DNA from: Margaritifera margaritifera
Lineage: Eukaryota; Mollusca; Bivalvia; Unionida; Margaritiferidae
Direction: 5' to 3'
Length of the DNA stretch: 64,000 bases
Assembly: GCA_029931535.1 (NCBI GenBank)
Contig: JAQPZY010001692.1
Coordinates: 3,462,001 to 3,526,000, forward strand
A program made the translations under genes and the position numbers. Below are positions 10,661-22,345 of the stretch, piece by piece. The notes beneath the pieces are model-generated. The model did not search any database, had not been told where the DNA came from, and saw only the letters and a list, made by a program, of their open reading frames with translations. How positions within the stretch are numbered: the stretch's first letter is position 1; every line of letters starts with the position of its first letter.

Positions 10661-11164
10661 AATCCATCAATAACTAATAGAAAATAAAAATAAAACATAC
10701 TTTAATACTAAATATTCAGTTTGATAATATAATTATTGAAAACGGTAATTTAAATTCAGACGTAGCATGGGGACATCCTATTAGTAACGTCTTTACTAAG
10801 GCAGCAAATCTACTTGAATAGCTTTAGAAGTCTCAAATACCAACTTGCTAGAAAATCCTAGAAACAAATGTATCTGACTTCTATACGTCAAATTTTGGAA
10901 TATGGCAACATAGTGTGATATAATTGTACAAAAGAACAATCAGGTCAATCAGAAAATATACAGCTTGATGCAGCTAGAATTAAAAAAAAGTCCTAAGATA
11001 AAGAACTTCACACCACGTTCTTTAAAAATTAGTTTGACCGTGAATCATGACCGGAAGGCAGTAATCGTAGCAAACTGGTCCTCCACTATAAAATCCTCAT
11101 TGGGGAAGCACCTTCCTATTATACGTGCTTCATATAACCAACATAAAATTTATACTCTCTACGG

Positions 11165-11445
11165 AAGTATCCAACTCCGAGGACCGTCTCTTATAAAAAA
11201 AGTATTCAACTTCGAGGACCGCCTCTTATAAAAAAAAAGTATTCAACTCCGAGGACCGTCTCTTATAAAAAAAAAGTATTCAACTCCGAGGACCGTCTCT
11301 TATAAAAAAAGTATTCAACTCCTTGGACCGTCTCTTATAAAAAAAAGTATTCAACTCCGAGGACCGTCTCTTATAAAAAAAAAGTATTCAACTCCGAGGA
11401 CCGTCTCTTTTAAAAAAAAAAGTATTCAACTCCGAGGACCGTCTT
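11165..11445. repeat. ~35-bp minisatellite inside the LINE 3' coding part, 8 copies
   Basis: Eight units of AGTATTCAACTCCGAGGACC, GTCTCTTATAAAAAAA, with variable A-run length, so the frame changes from unit to unit. Confidence 0.95.
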
Positions 11446-11789
11446 CTTTAAGAGAAAAAAAACAAACAAACAAAACAAAGCAAAAAAAAAAAAAACAAAC
11501 AAACAGTTTTGTGCATCCATAATAGATCTTTGGAATCATCTTAATATTGATAACAACCAAACTTCTTCCCTTCACTCTTTCAAAAAACCTCACTCGGGCA
11601 AAATGTTTATAAAATCTAAATATTTCCAGTATGGTAATAGATTTGATGGTATCACCCACTGTCAACTTCGCAATAAGAAAACAACTTTGCCGCTCATCCG
11701 TATGATGATCACCTGAATGAAAGTCCAGCCTGCGTGTAAGGTAAAGAAGCACTTTATTCAACCCGGCCACTTGACACAAATATATTGCT

Positions 11790-11793
<4 letters not shown>

Positions 11794-11855
<62 letters not shown>
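11794..11855. repeat. (GA)n microsatellite
   Basis: About 31 GA units at the LINE 3' end. Confidence 0.98.
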
Positions 11856-11859
<4 letters not shown>

Positions 11860-11922
11860 ATATATATGTCGGTATGTAAGTTACACAATGCATATTTGAT
11901 ATTCAAATATTTCACTAAGTCA

Positions 11923-13250
11923 TACTGGGGTATTTGAAAAGTTCTGAATATTTGTTATAACTGTTTTGTTTCTTTGAACCTGTCAATACATTGAAAGCCG
12001 ATCCAGAGACAAAATAACTTTCTATAAAATGATCTGCAGCAGCACTTGCAGCACGCCGGACTCGTGCAGATATCTGTGTGTGACGTAACATAGGGAAATG
12101 ACAGTGATGCGAAAATGTCTAAGAAGCAGAATAATTCTGCTACTGTCCAAACAGCATAATGTAAATTCCGGGCGCTATTAGGGTACTCTCTGAGTGATAT
12201 CAAGGTCGACTTCGATAAAGTTTATGGATGGAATTCTCTGTCATATCCTACAATGTTTAGGTAGTTTCATCGTTTTAAAGATGGTCGCGAATACATGGAA
12301 GATGACCCGCGTTCTGGAAGACAGTTGTCTGCGATTGGCTGCTGTGAAGCGAGCAATTGATGAAGATGCTCGATGCACAGTGGAATATATTTCTATTATC
12401 ATGATCAATAATACGTCACCTGCTTTTAATATATTGGAGACTCATTTGAAGCTCATAAAGGTTTTTGCAAGATGGGTCCCGCATTTGTTGACGGCTGATC
12501 AAAAACAGACTCGTGTTGAAATTGCCAAACAGCTACTCGACAAAGATGAAAAGAGTGGCCAGAGACGTTTTAATGAGATTGTCACAGGTGATGAAACATT
12601 GATTAACTTATTTTGCAACCCGACTCAAGAGAAAAAAATTAAGTTTGGATTGGAGAAAAGGAGCAGAGACCACAGATCGATCGACGTTGTCGGACCGTCA
12701 AGCGAATTTGATACGCATTATTTTTTATGCAAAAGATCTGCTCGTCCAGGTACTTATGCCTGACTCTGCTAGTATTACTGGACATTTGTATGCCTCCAAA
12801 GTGTTGCCAAAAGCTATGGAACACTACCGAACCAATCGTCCGCGCACAGGTACCGTAGGTATCCATTTACTCCATGACAACACACGAGCGTATAAATCGG
12901 CCCTTGTGACAGACTTCCTGAAGAAACACAGCATCCAAACTTTGCCACATCCTCCATACAGTCCTGATTTAGCTACAGATGATTTTTGGCTGAATTTCGT
13001 TATCGAAGATTGGCTGAGATGCAAACGATTGGAAAACCATCATGCGGTTGGAAGTGCAGTTTTTCATTTCAGTTTTGTATTAAAAACATGCCAAAATGTT
13101 AATACAACATGGCATTTAATAATCACTATGGGAAAGTCTGTAGAGGTGTATATGGAGGACCTCAGCGGATGCACTGACGTTATTTTCACTAATGATGAAC
13201 TTTGTTGTACAAGGCACTAATATTCAGAACTTTTTAAATACTCCAATTTA
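11923..13250 (+). mobile_element. mariner (Tc1/mariner superfamily) with both terminal inverted repeats
   Basis: The left end, TACTGGGGTATTTGAAAAGT then TCTGAATA, pairs with the right end at 13221-13250, whose complement starts TAAATTGGAGTATTTAAAAA. The arms are about 28 bp with a few mismatches, and TA stands at both outer edges, as expected for the TA target. The 1.33-kb length is that of a full mariner. Confidence 0.9.
12116..13220 (+). pseudogene. mariner transposase pseudogene
   Basis: The ATG at 12116 starts MSKKQNNSATVQTA, followed at once by a stop. The DNA-binding part includes DPRSGRQLSA. The catalytic part opens at 12194-12763 with RWVPHLLTADQKQTRVEIAK, then the first Asp in IVTGDETLI near 12590. 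A frameshift near 12650-12700 switches to 12645-13220, with RTNRPRTGTVGIHLLHDNTR (second Asp) and PHPPYSPDLATDDFWLN (third Asp). In the family the transposase cuts and pastes the element using a D-D-D triad. All three aspartates survive, but several frameshifts and stops make it inactive. Confidence 0.88.
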
Positions 13251-14739
13251 AATTTTTAACGTATATTATACTGTACTCTACATTTTTTTAACTAGGTACA
13301 AATGGCGAAACAAACCTAGTTAAATCTCTTCATCACAATAGCATTTTATTTAACTCTTTTTATTTATTATTTATTAATTTTACTTTTCTTTTCTAACTTT
13401 ACACTCTTTTAATTTCAATATGTCGAATTAGCAAATTTGATACCGTACATTGTATTACTAGTCTTCGCAAATTATCAACGCAGTCAAATACTTTGTTTGA
13501 GGATTGCTGAAACAAATAGTGTTGGGCTGGTGACATACTATGGTAACTGTACATAATGGATTAGATTCTGTTTTATTAAAATTTACCTTAATATGTTAGA
13601 ATAATAAGTCAACTAGGAGGGGGCTCTTTGACAGCATATATACTGTCTTTGGTAATTGAACGGATGTATCATCATATAATATCTATAAAGCTATAACTTT
13701 GCTTATTATTTTTCCCGTCCAGTTATTTAGACTGAACACACAGTAGACTAGTGTACTACTCCTATTGAGTCTATATCAGTATCACAAAATATTAATATAA
13801 GAATGTATACTTTACTCAGCTTACTACGTTCATAACCAGTGTGTCAGCTTGTAATGTTTGTATCACTACTCATATGCTGTTCACGTACCTTACATGTACA
13901 TCATCAGGCAAAATTATGACTGATTCCTCCCCCCCCCCCCCCACAACACTTTTCTAGAATAAGTGATATGAATAACAAGAGATATATTTTGTCAAAGTAT
14001 TGTCAACATTATTTATCCAGTAAATAACAGCACCAGACACTGTTTATAATTCAGTTAAACGGATTTTGAATTTTTTTTACAATCTTTTTTTAAAATATGT
14101 TTTTCAACTGTCGCTTACATACTGCTTGATAGCAATCATATTCAAATATACGGAGATTGATTGAATTGACACGTGTCTGACTGATTTAAAATCATTCTCT
14201 TCAAGAAATATCAATAACAGTTTCCTGATTCTTTACATCTGCAGGACTTGACTTCGACTAAAAAGGACTTAAAAGAGATATAAAAGATGTTATCCTTCGA
14301 CCCCTTTTCTTTCTATGCAAAAGAAGAAATTGAAAGAATATCAAATCTAAATTGTGGTCTAGACAGCATGCTTGGCTAGTTTGCTAAGCTCACGTGAAAA
14401 CAACCAGAACATTCTTAAGCGTGGCCTCTGGCTGCATAGTTTTATGTCGGTCGAATCTCTTTTGGATTTCCACGTTCAGAAGTCGTAAAAGCGTAAAACT
14501 CCTTTTATTATATTTTTTTTTTCTCAGTTCAGTTTTTATAATAAGACGCGCGCGACTCTTTTGTGTTACCACATGTTTCCTTTAACTCTCACGTGCAGGT
14601 ATGAAAAAGATGTTGAACTAGGCTCTTTGGTTTAAGGTAAATTTAATTCATCATTATCGTTAATCTCAAGCGTGCGTATTAGGAAACAACTTGGTTGCCT
14701 CTAATTTAGTGGCCTGCCCTTTTTTCCGTTCATAATGAA
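13251..14739. other. No gene seen; one C14 run
   Basis: AT-rich, no supported gene. A run of 14 C at 13929-13942 is the only striking feature. Confidence 0.5.
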
Positions 14740-14860
14740 TACAGTATTTGGCTTGGGCTCAAGGACTGGGAAAAGCATTTAGCTCCCATTTCCTCGGCAT
14801 TATATGGCCAATTAAACGTCAAAAGTGCCGTTCAAACCAACAAATCATCAATCAAAGATT
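14740..14860 (+). mobile_element. SINE 3' tail fragment
   Basis: Contains ATTTAGCTCCCATTTCCTCG and AAAAGTGCCGTTCAAACCAA, which parallel the tail of the complete SINE at 15505-15690 (AATTAGCTCCCATTTTCTCG, CAAGTGCCGTTAAAA). Confidence 0.65.
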
Positions 14861-15109
14861 GAGAATGTAAAATATTCTTATCAAAAGTAGAAGACACCTG
14901 TACCCCTGTTAATGCACTTAGGTGGCAAAAATGGTCTAATGTTTTCTTTCATTTTAAAATAAATGTGTTTGGACACATCTACGACATATGCTTTGAAAGC
15001 GCTTTCGATTTACAGCTAAAACTGTGCTAAAAACAGTGCTATTTTAAAAAAAAATAGTTCTGTCTTAAGAGACCACAAAATGTGATTAATTTTTTTATAC
15101 TTCAGATAT

Positions 15110-15320
15110 ATAAAAATAGACCATATGAAATGATCTGGTTTGGTTTGGTGATGTACTGCACAGCAACACAAGTAGATTATTTAGTGCCGAGGCAAATGGA
15201 ATAAAGTGCCTGCCCAAGGATATGCCATGGCAGCCGACCCAGCCTGATCCTATGGTAGGATTAAAACCCGCATCCTTTTTGTCGCGAGTCCGGTACACAA
15301 ACCACTAAATCACCGCATCT
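15110..15320 (-). mobile_element. tRNA-derived SINE, minus strand
   Basis: Read on the minus strand it opens with GCGGTGATTTAGTGGTTTG (box A-like), then ATGCGGGTTTTAATCC (box B-like), then CTTGGGCAGGCACTTTATTC, and ends in a region rich in CAAACCAAACC. This is the layout of a tRNA head plus conserved central/tail region. Confidence 0.65.
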
Positions 15321-15504
15321 CTTGTATGAAAGAACCGCCTCTCTGTCTTCAGTGGAGAATTTTGGAGTTACCATACCTGGTCACCTAACACAAATTTATA
15401 TTATCCATAAAGTGCTGAGTGCTTCCATTAGCAATGTCTTGCGTATAAAAGATCACCCGTTCATGTTTGTCTATCAGTTTTAGTCATAGTCTCGAAAATC
15501 TTAC

Positions 15505-15690
15505 AGAGCCGCAGTGAGTCAGTTGGTATAGCGTCCGATTCGTAATCCAAAGGTCGCGAGTTCGATACCCGCCTATGCCAGCTCTGGTAGGCTGCTTCGG
15601 TGTGTCCTTGGGGAAGGCAATTAGCTCCCATTTTCTCGGTACGATAGCCAATGATGTACTCCAAGTGCCGTTAAAAAAACAACCATCCAA
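15505..15690 (+). mobile_element. tRNA-Thr-derived SINE
   Basis: The head has box A-like AGTCAGTTGGTATAGCGTCC, an anticodon-like loop TTCGTAA (CGT, threonine) and box B GTTCGATACC. It is followed by CTTGGGGAAGGCAATTAGCT and the tail GTGCCGTTAAAAAAACAACC. The tRNA part is too diverged in the acceptor stem, and is joined to the SINE tail, so I do not call it a tRNA gene. Confidence 0.75.
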
Positions 15691-15743
15691 ACTATTTTTT
15701 AGTCGGTGATGTTGGTGGTTATGCGCAGATGCTACTTTCACTC

Positions 15744-15882
15744 GCATTCTTATTTTTTCTTGTTTGCTCGTGCTTATCCAGTCTTGTTTACATGGTAGAT
15801 TCTTGTCAAGACGGCATTCTTATTTTTGTTTGCTCGTGCTAATCCAGTCTTGTTTTACATGGTAGATTCTTGTCAAGACGGC
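15744..15882. repeat. ~70-bp tandem duplication
   Basis: Two copies of GCATTCTTATTTTT...TGTTTGCTCGTGCT...ATCCAGTCTTG...ACATGGTAGATTCTTG...TCAAGACGG with only small indels. Confidence 0.9.
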
Positions 15883-16732
15883 CACTATTTCAAGCATATT
15901 TTCCTAAATTGACTATTTTTTTTTTTACCACACTTTGGTGCACAGTTTAGTTTTTACACATAAAGCAAAGCTGAAAGGTTCATTTTTAACCTAGAATAGT
16001 AATGGGTAGCGGCCAGGTGAACATCTTCAAATCAGTATAAGTTACAATCCATCATCCGTTCCAGGCCTTTGCTCGGGAACAAACAAAACACTTGTAAAGG
16101 TACACTTCAATTATTTTCGTTTACCGATTGCAATTGACTAATCCAAGATTTACTCCCACGGGTGATGCACGACTTGAGATGTTGATTGCGATTAAAACAA
16201 GACACCTAATACAACATGAGAAATGCGTATATGCTAATGGATTTGTCAGCTTTTATCGGTTAGGCTGGTGATAAATGGCAAATAATTATATACGTGGATA
16301 CATTTTTCTTTTTGTATATAACAGTGACTACTAACATGGGTTATAAATGTATAAATGATTCATTAAGACTCTTACGGTAGTGTCCGTGCTCAAAAGCAGT
16401 TGATTTAGCATGAAACAGACCATGAATTTCAACACACAAATATCGAAATAAAAAATGTTATACTAGCCTTATAATGTTTAGGCTATGGCCGATCCTAAAA
16501 CTCTTTGCTGGCAAACTCGATAATATAATCCTGAAAGCCAAGAATACATCCATTATTTTGTTGACACATACGACTAACAACACTTGAACGGGGGTTTTCA
16601 CACATGTAAACAAATGAATAATGCATATATATTACAAGCTTTAGAAGATATTCCTTTTTGGCATTCTTAATGTGTTTGCGATGTTGCCATATAGACGTGA
16701 TAACGGATTTACTTTGAAGTATTCTTCTAAAA
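15883..16732. other. No gene seen
   Basis: AT-rich sequence, no supported feature. Confidence 0.5.
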
Positions 16733-16754
16733 TCTCTCTCTCTCTCTCTCTCTC

Positions 16755-16822
<68 letters not shown>
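16733..16822. repeat. Compound (CT)n(TA)n microsatellite
   Basis: A (CT)n run of about 25 bases passes directly into (TA)n of about 65 bases. Confidence 0.98.
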
Positions 16823-16823
<1 letters not shown>

Positions 16824-18989
16824 CCACATATTTAGTTTTAGTTTTAATACGAAAGTCTTTATAGGCGATTGCAATCATCCAGAATTATATTGATGTAATG
16901 ATTTACATATGTAAAAAAACTCTTTTGTCCACGGAAAATCTGGATCTCTGTACAAATGTCAAATATGTATACCTACAGTTCAATTGCAAACCCAAGTACA
17001 ATGATCCTGCCTGTCCTTGCAAGTGAGTTTGTGAACCGTTCGCCGTCATTTTGTATCCAATTCAGTAGAAATAATCTGAGAATTCTAGACCACTCATATT
17101 TATTTTGTGCTGTACCATCCCATATGCGGATACGGCAAAATAAAATCTAAAACTAACAATTACTGAACAAGACTTTAAAAACTAGCCTAATGACATTTGA
17201 TTATTCTTTTTTTACTCATACTAAATTATGTGAAATTCTGCCATTTTCAGAGAAGCAACAATGTACCGTTCCAGGAATAATTACTTTTGTTTACAAATGT
17301 GGCTGAAATAAAAGTATGGTCAAAATTAATTGTATTTAGAAATAGTATTCAGGATTTTAAACTTGTTACTTTATTGAGTTCAAACATTAAGAAAGATAAA
17401 CTTAAGTGTTTCAGAAAAGATGCAGTTTTGCAAATTACATTTAGTGATGATTACAGTGAGATAAGCAACAGGATCTTTGAAAGCAAGATTATTAAAATAG
17501 TGCAGTATTAAGAACGAATAAATTATGTTTTGATGTAAGGAAATACACATATGCATATAGAAGTAATTTTACAGTGCAACTTGAAGATCTCGTAAATAAT
17601 TCCTTTTACAATGACTCGACAAAAACAGAGGTAGAATGTATAGAGGACAAAGTTAGATTTAAGACGTCAAAATCTGACTCAGTATATAGAGCAGGGATAG
17701 TAGAATCAACGATAGGAATGGCAAAAATGTGACATAAATTTGACGTCATTCGTACCTTTGGAAACATTGAAGAAACGTTGCAATTTGCTGAAAATAAAGT
17801 ATCGGTTTTAAACGACGTCCTATTGGCTTATAGACAACACCTAAAGACAATTTATCATGCATAAAGTGTTCTCTAGCTATACTTACACTGTTTTAAATGA
17901 AAGTCGCAAAAGACTTTGCAGAGCATGACAATGAACAGCATTTTTGAGATAATTTTACTACGATTCCAGCAGTCCAGTTTCTTACTTAAATATAAATCAA
18001 CTGTGGCAACATATAAAAGAAGACAGAACAAAGGTAGAATACGGTGAAGTAAAAAAATAGTTAACATAACAATCTGCCTACACATTACGAAAACAAGCTA
18101 GAAAAACATTTTTATATACAATGTTTTTTTGTGTCACATGGACAACAAGTGGAAGGGACACTTTTCTGACATGAAAATATATGCAAAATACAACGACGCA
18201 TACAAACATATACTAACGCTTATATATATATACATAGTGTTATGTACATTGAATTTATATTATGTGACCATGTTTGTAAGTTGTACTTTAGTCAGCTTAT
18301 GGTCATTTTATAAACAACATGTTTACATAGTATTTGAGCTCAACGCCGGTTTTGTTAGCAGCTGGACTGTTATTTCCGTGTCTTGTTGTGACAAAAGTCA
18401 GGTACGCAAAGTAAATTTCCATTACAATTACACATATTCTGATGTGTTGATCGAATTACCCGGTTACAGGACACCATATACATTTAGAACGCCAAAAATG
18501 CAAAGTAGGTGAATCAGTCAAAATTTCCACACACACACACACAAAATTAATAGTTTCTCACATTCACAGAGTAAATATTTAAAATCAGGCAAGCTGCCTT
18601 AAATGATCTAGTTTTTTTTACAAATTCAAAGACTAAAAATAGCGAACTTTTACAGCAAGAGTTATCTCTGTATGATAGCCAAGATGAGATATATTTTATT
18701 ATAAAGTTAAAAATATCTGAAAGCAAAAATGGTAAAAAATGGGTACATTTTAAATAGAAAGGATTTGATGAATAATTCAATAGCTGAAAACTAGTAAAGA
18801 GAAATACACTATTAAATAAATGATATAGGAATAACAATATATTGATAGAAATGTTATGTAACATGAGTGTTTGGAAAATAATAAATCTAATAAAAACGCT
18901 GCAATATACCACGAAAGAATGAAGTTTTACATGATGTATGAATTTGTGTTGATTACAAAACCAGTGGAAAAGTTCATGGATGTGTAGGG
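16823..18989. other. AT-rich stretch with unassigned ORFs
   Basis: Frames such as 17287-17511 (74 codons) and 18129-18512 (127 codons, with an aromatic segment NFHYNYTYSDVLIELPGYRT) look somewhat protein-like and are + strand. Stops break the flanks and I recognise no family. They may be decayed parts of an element related to 58.6-64 kb, given the remnant at 21.7 kb, but no homology shows this. Confidence 0.25.
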
Positions 18990-19035
18990 TTTAACAGCAC
19001 GTCAGCACAATACTGGCCATATGGTGCCGGTTTAA
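18990..19035 (-). mobile_element. SINE tail fragment, minus strand
   Basis: TTTAACAGCACGTCAGCACA followed by ATGGTGCCGG is the complement of the tail CCGGCACCAT...TGTGCTGACGTGCTGTTAAA seen in the SINE at 52912. Confidence 0.6.
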
Positions 19036-19984
19036 AATTAAGTTAACTATGTAAAGACGAAGAATTGCAAACACAAATTGGGAAGATAAACCCTTCGAAA
19101 TAAACATAAACATGTAGACAACAAGATAAAAGAGCAAAGGTAAATATGTTTAAACTCTACAAAAAGGTATATTAAAAAAGATAAGGGTAAATAGAAATAT
19201 AAAATCTTTAAAGTATAGGGTATAATTAACAAAATGGTACACATGAATAAACGTGATGAAGCCCCAAACTACGTACTGAATTTCAATTGTTACAAGAACG
19301 TAGAGAAATAAATTAAAAGAGATAACGTTAAAAAAATGATGTTGATTCCTCTGCCTATCTAACAGATTGAGAAAAAATACAATGTAAATGATTACAACTA
19401 GTTTATTAGATCTTTAACAAAATAAAAGGTAACGCAAATCACATAAATATTGATTCAATCATAAAGACGTTAAGCCTTATCGCAAATAAAATAGAGAAAA
19501 GTCATAGCAACTACACCATAAATGATTCATTATTTTTCTTTACAAAAGTTTTATCGTGAACGATTATAATGCATCCCTAAAACCTTTTGTCCCAAAAAAG
19601 TACTGCAATCTTAATCAAAAGCTATTCATATGGGAAGAAGTTTTGCTCTATATTTACTCCATTGCTGCAGGCTTTGTAGAAATTTAGTTACTTTTTGTTT
19701 TCTTTCCATTTTAAACATGTCTTGAGATCCATCTCCTTTTTTCTCCTACCTTCATTAAAAATTATATTTAAATACTCAAAGTAACAGTGTAGGGTGATTT
19801 CCACGTAACCTTTGTTTTAAATCAAAATTATCTTGATCTAACTTACATATTTCTTTGGAAATAAATGAAAGTTAGCAAAAACAAAAATAAAGAAAGATCT
19901 AAGCTTTGCGACGAGCATGAAAAGATAACTTCACAATAACAAAAAAAACCTCGTAGAGTTAAACCTGGTGGACAGCTTGGGAAA

Positions 19985-19985
<1 letters not shown>
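19036..19985. other. No gene seen
   Basis: Very AT-rich, with no supported gene. Confidence 0.5.

Positions 19986-20062
<77 letters not shown>
19986..20062. repeat. (TA)n microsatellite
   Basis: About 38 TA units. Confidence 0.98.
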
Positions 20063-20065
<3 letters not shown>

Positions 20066-20099
20066 CTAAAACAGGAAGGTTATAGACAAAGTACTGAAG

Positions 20100-21250
20100 A
20101 AATAAACTGAAACATCACGAGATGAAACCAATGATACAAGTTCAATGAGCTAAAATGAAATATATTATTTGATAGAAGGTGGTATAACTGTTTAAGGTAT
20201 TTTTTAATTTGGTAAAAAAAGTTGTTTTTACTTTAATGAAATGACAGCTTATACAATACAAAATATAGGAGACTTTGCATAGCAAAACGTTAGATACCAC
20301 GAAAATGCACTCAGCTAAAGAGGAATGGCAAAGTCGTTATGAAGTACAACATGATCTTACAACTCAATAACAGAGATGCTTTATCTTTTTTTCAGACAAT
20401 AAATGTAAAGTAAAAGAAATAATATTAACTTTGTTGACCCTGCAGCACATAAATATTCTCTTACAGTCACCTACATCATGCTTTTTGAAGAATTTGTTTA
20501 AGGTGCAAAAGGCCCGCCATAAAACATGTATATTAGAGAAACGAGCTTGCTATTCCATTGTTACTTATTTAGTTAGCAACTGACTACTGCATAGCTCATG
20601 AACTTGTACCTGACAAATATGGTTAATTCTGTACATAATAATTGGTAAACCTGAAATGAAGTGGCAAGGCCTATGCAATGCAAAATGTCGAAGACTGCAT
20701 AGTGAAACGTTAGAATTCACGAAAATCAACACCAAAAGAACAATCGCAAAGCCTGTGTGAAGTACAACATAAATGGACTTTGTCTGTGTATTACAACCCA
20801 ATACCACATATTTCTCCAGGTAATAAATGTTAAATAAAACAAGAAACAGTATTAACCCTGTTAACTACTATGCAGCATTTAAATCTTATCTCACAGTGAC
20901 CAACATCATGATTTTGAAGAAGTTGTCAGCTGTCAGTAGGTCTGCCAACAAACATGGATATTGGAGAAATTGTAAAAGCTTATGATTCCACTTTTACAAT
21001 TGACTACTAGATAGCTCATGGAATTTTACCGAACAAAACTATTCTTTTTTTAACCACACGTGGTACAATGCAAAAATCCAACAAACATTGCTAAAATGAT
21101 TTAATCATTTAGTAAATAAATGTCGACTGAAACAAAAAATATAATCCATCCAATTTTCCACGCAGCATTAAGCTCTGTTCTTACAGTTACATAAAACATG
21201 CTTTTGAAAATCTGATAAAGTTTACAATACAACCACTATCAGGCATGGAT
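20100..21250 (+). repeat. Diverged ~420-bp tandem repeat, about 2.5 copies
   Basis: The same ordered blocks recur near 20240, 20660 and 21060: an ATAGCTCAT(GAA/GGAA) block, CAATGCAAAAT, CATAG(C/T)(A/G)AAACGTTAGA, ATACCACGAAAAT-CA, ACAATAAATGTAAA(G/T)TAAA, a GCAGCA(C/T)-(T)AAA(T)-TC block and CATCATG(C/A)TTTT(T)GAAGAA. Identity is perhaps 70-75% by eye. Units do not keep an open frame. Confidence 0.7.
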
Positions 21251-21263
21251 TTTTTTTTAAGTT

Positions 21264-21726
21264 GTGCAATCAATTATTTCAGTCTTATTTAGTCACTTCA
21301 CCATCGACTACATCATACCTATAGTGCAGTTACCTGGTAAAAGTTTTGTTCAATCAATGAGTGCTTTTGGTCCTAATGATAATTATGTTTCCATTTTGAA
21401 CACCAACCCAACAAAAAATATTTTTAAAGAAATGAAAAAAAAACAACAACATCTTCCCACCCCACCCCTCAAAAATAGACCACAAACCCCCCCAAACAAA
21501 CATTAAAACAGTACATATTAAAATATTAACAGAGTCAATAAAATCGGTTACCGCTTGAAATTCTAACCTGTCTCTTTCCTACATATAAATGAGCAAAAAT
21601 GTATCAAATAAATCTATCTCAATAATCCAACTTGACAACTTTATATCCAACACTGCAACAAATAATGATCTTAATTTTAGACTGCAAATAAATCGATGAG
21701 AAAAAACAATGATTTGGTGAAAAAAA
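21264..21726. other. No assigned gene
   Basis: An 80-codon + frame at 21264-21506 exists but ends in low-complexity Lys/Pro. At 21597-21640 a short motif (AAATAAATCTATCTCAATAA) recurs at 22318-22345, so a small internal duplication surrounds the next feature. Confidence 0.3.
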
Positions 21727-22144
21727 TTGAACACTACAGCTGTGAGAGTAAAAATACAAAGAAGCATATACGGATTTAATTTGTGTAAAAGTTATCATGG
21801 CTATAGTTCTGACAGAATGGGTATAACAGCAGCAGGATTAAGTGTTGCAGGAGTATTTACCGATTTAATTGTTTATAAGGCAATTAGTAGGTTTAGCACA
21901 ACCTTGTTTAGAATTTTTCCGAATGTTTTAAAGAAAAGTGACATACAACAAAGTCGTGTAACACCATGAAATAGTAAAATCATACATCAGTATTGACAAC
22001 ATAATAAGCAAAGCGATTAGTGATAATGAGATCAAACAAGAGGAGATTAATTTGATAATCAATATGGACAACCAATACAAGGAGATTAAAATGCAATCAG
22101 GAAGAAAACAAGCAACACAGAAATCCACAACACAGAGGAACTGA
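21727..22144 (+). pseudogene. Remnant of a Polinton-associated small membrane protein
   Basis: The frame 21727-21969 contains RMGITAAGLSVAGVFTD, a Gly/Ala-rich hydrophobic stretch, followed in broken frames by a segment with IDNIISKAISDNEI and a C-terminal basic tail (MQSGRKQATQKSTTQRN). The minus-strand gene at 59950-60513 has the same layout: a hydrophobic LAITAAGVASTGAFSD, then a helical segment with LNQIKACLHGAMF and a charged tail. I recall this layout from uncharacterised proteins of cnidarian and mollusc Polinton-like elements. It suggests a second, far more decayed member of the 58.6-64 kb lineage here. Frameshift near 21970. Confidence 0.45.
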
Positions 22145-22345
22145 CAAAGACGTTTTAGAGTAATGAAAGAAATTGAAGCAAAAAGAGATTTTGGATAAAC
22201 TTACTACTAGCCGCAAATCTATAATTATTACGACAAAGCATAAAAATGGAAAACCTTTATCTCTTGCTTGTTGAATCTCTCCAATAGAAATTGAGAGTTT
22301 CATTAGAATCGATGGACTCCTTGAAAAATAAATCTAGCTCAATAA

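Larger units (their letters stand above)
9570..11760 (+). mobile_element. CR1/Jockey-like non-LTR retrotransposon remnant
   Basis: Translated fragments in order on the + strand show an apurinic endonuclease domain around 9690-10250 (LGVEQPIREDRTCYGEGLLM, a degraded DFN-type motif DFIMIVTSTM, and a TEPTRRTPNSET-like block). A short reverse transcriptase piece with the catalytic LFADDT motif follows at about 10340-10440. Then comes the thumb-like LEYGNIV segment at 10890-10970 and a C-terminal CASIIDLWNHL block at 11510-11560. The RT fingers and palm between the endonuclease and LFADD are deleted, and two tandem arrays have expanded inside. Stops and frameshifts throughout: dead element. Confidence 0.75.

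Noticed and set aside
12639..13024. Minus-strand ORFs inside the mariner
   Set aside because: Antisense shadows of the transposase.
15505..15580. tRNA-Thr gene
   Set aside because: tRNA-like boxes A and B and a TTCGTAA loop, but the acceptor arms do not pair and it is joined to a SINE tail shared with 14740-14860.
16641..16893. Open frames of I/Y or S/L repeats over (TA)n, (CT)n and (GA)n arrays; similar ones at 11426, 23308, 34331 and 38887
   Set aside because: They are translations of microsatellites that stay open because the repeat lacks stops; the flanking residues are not conserved protein.
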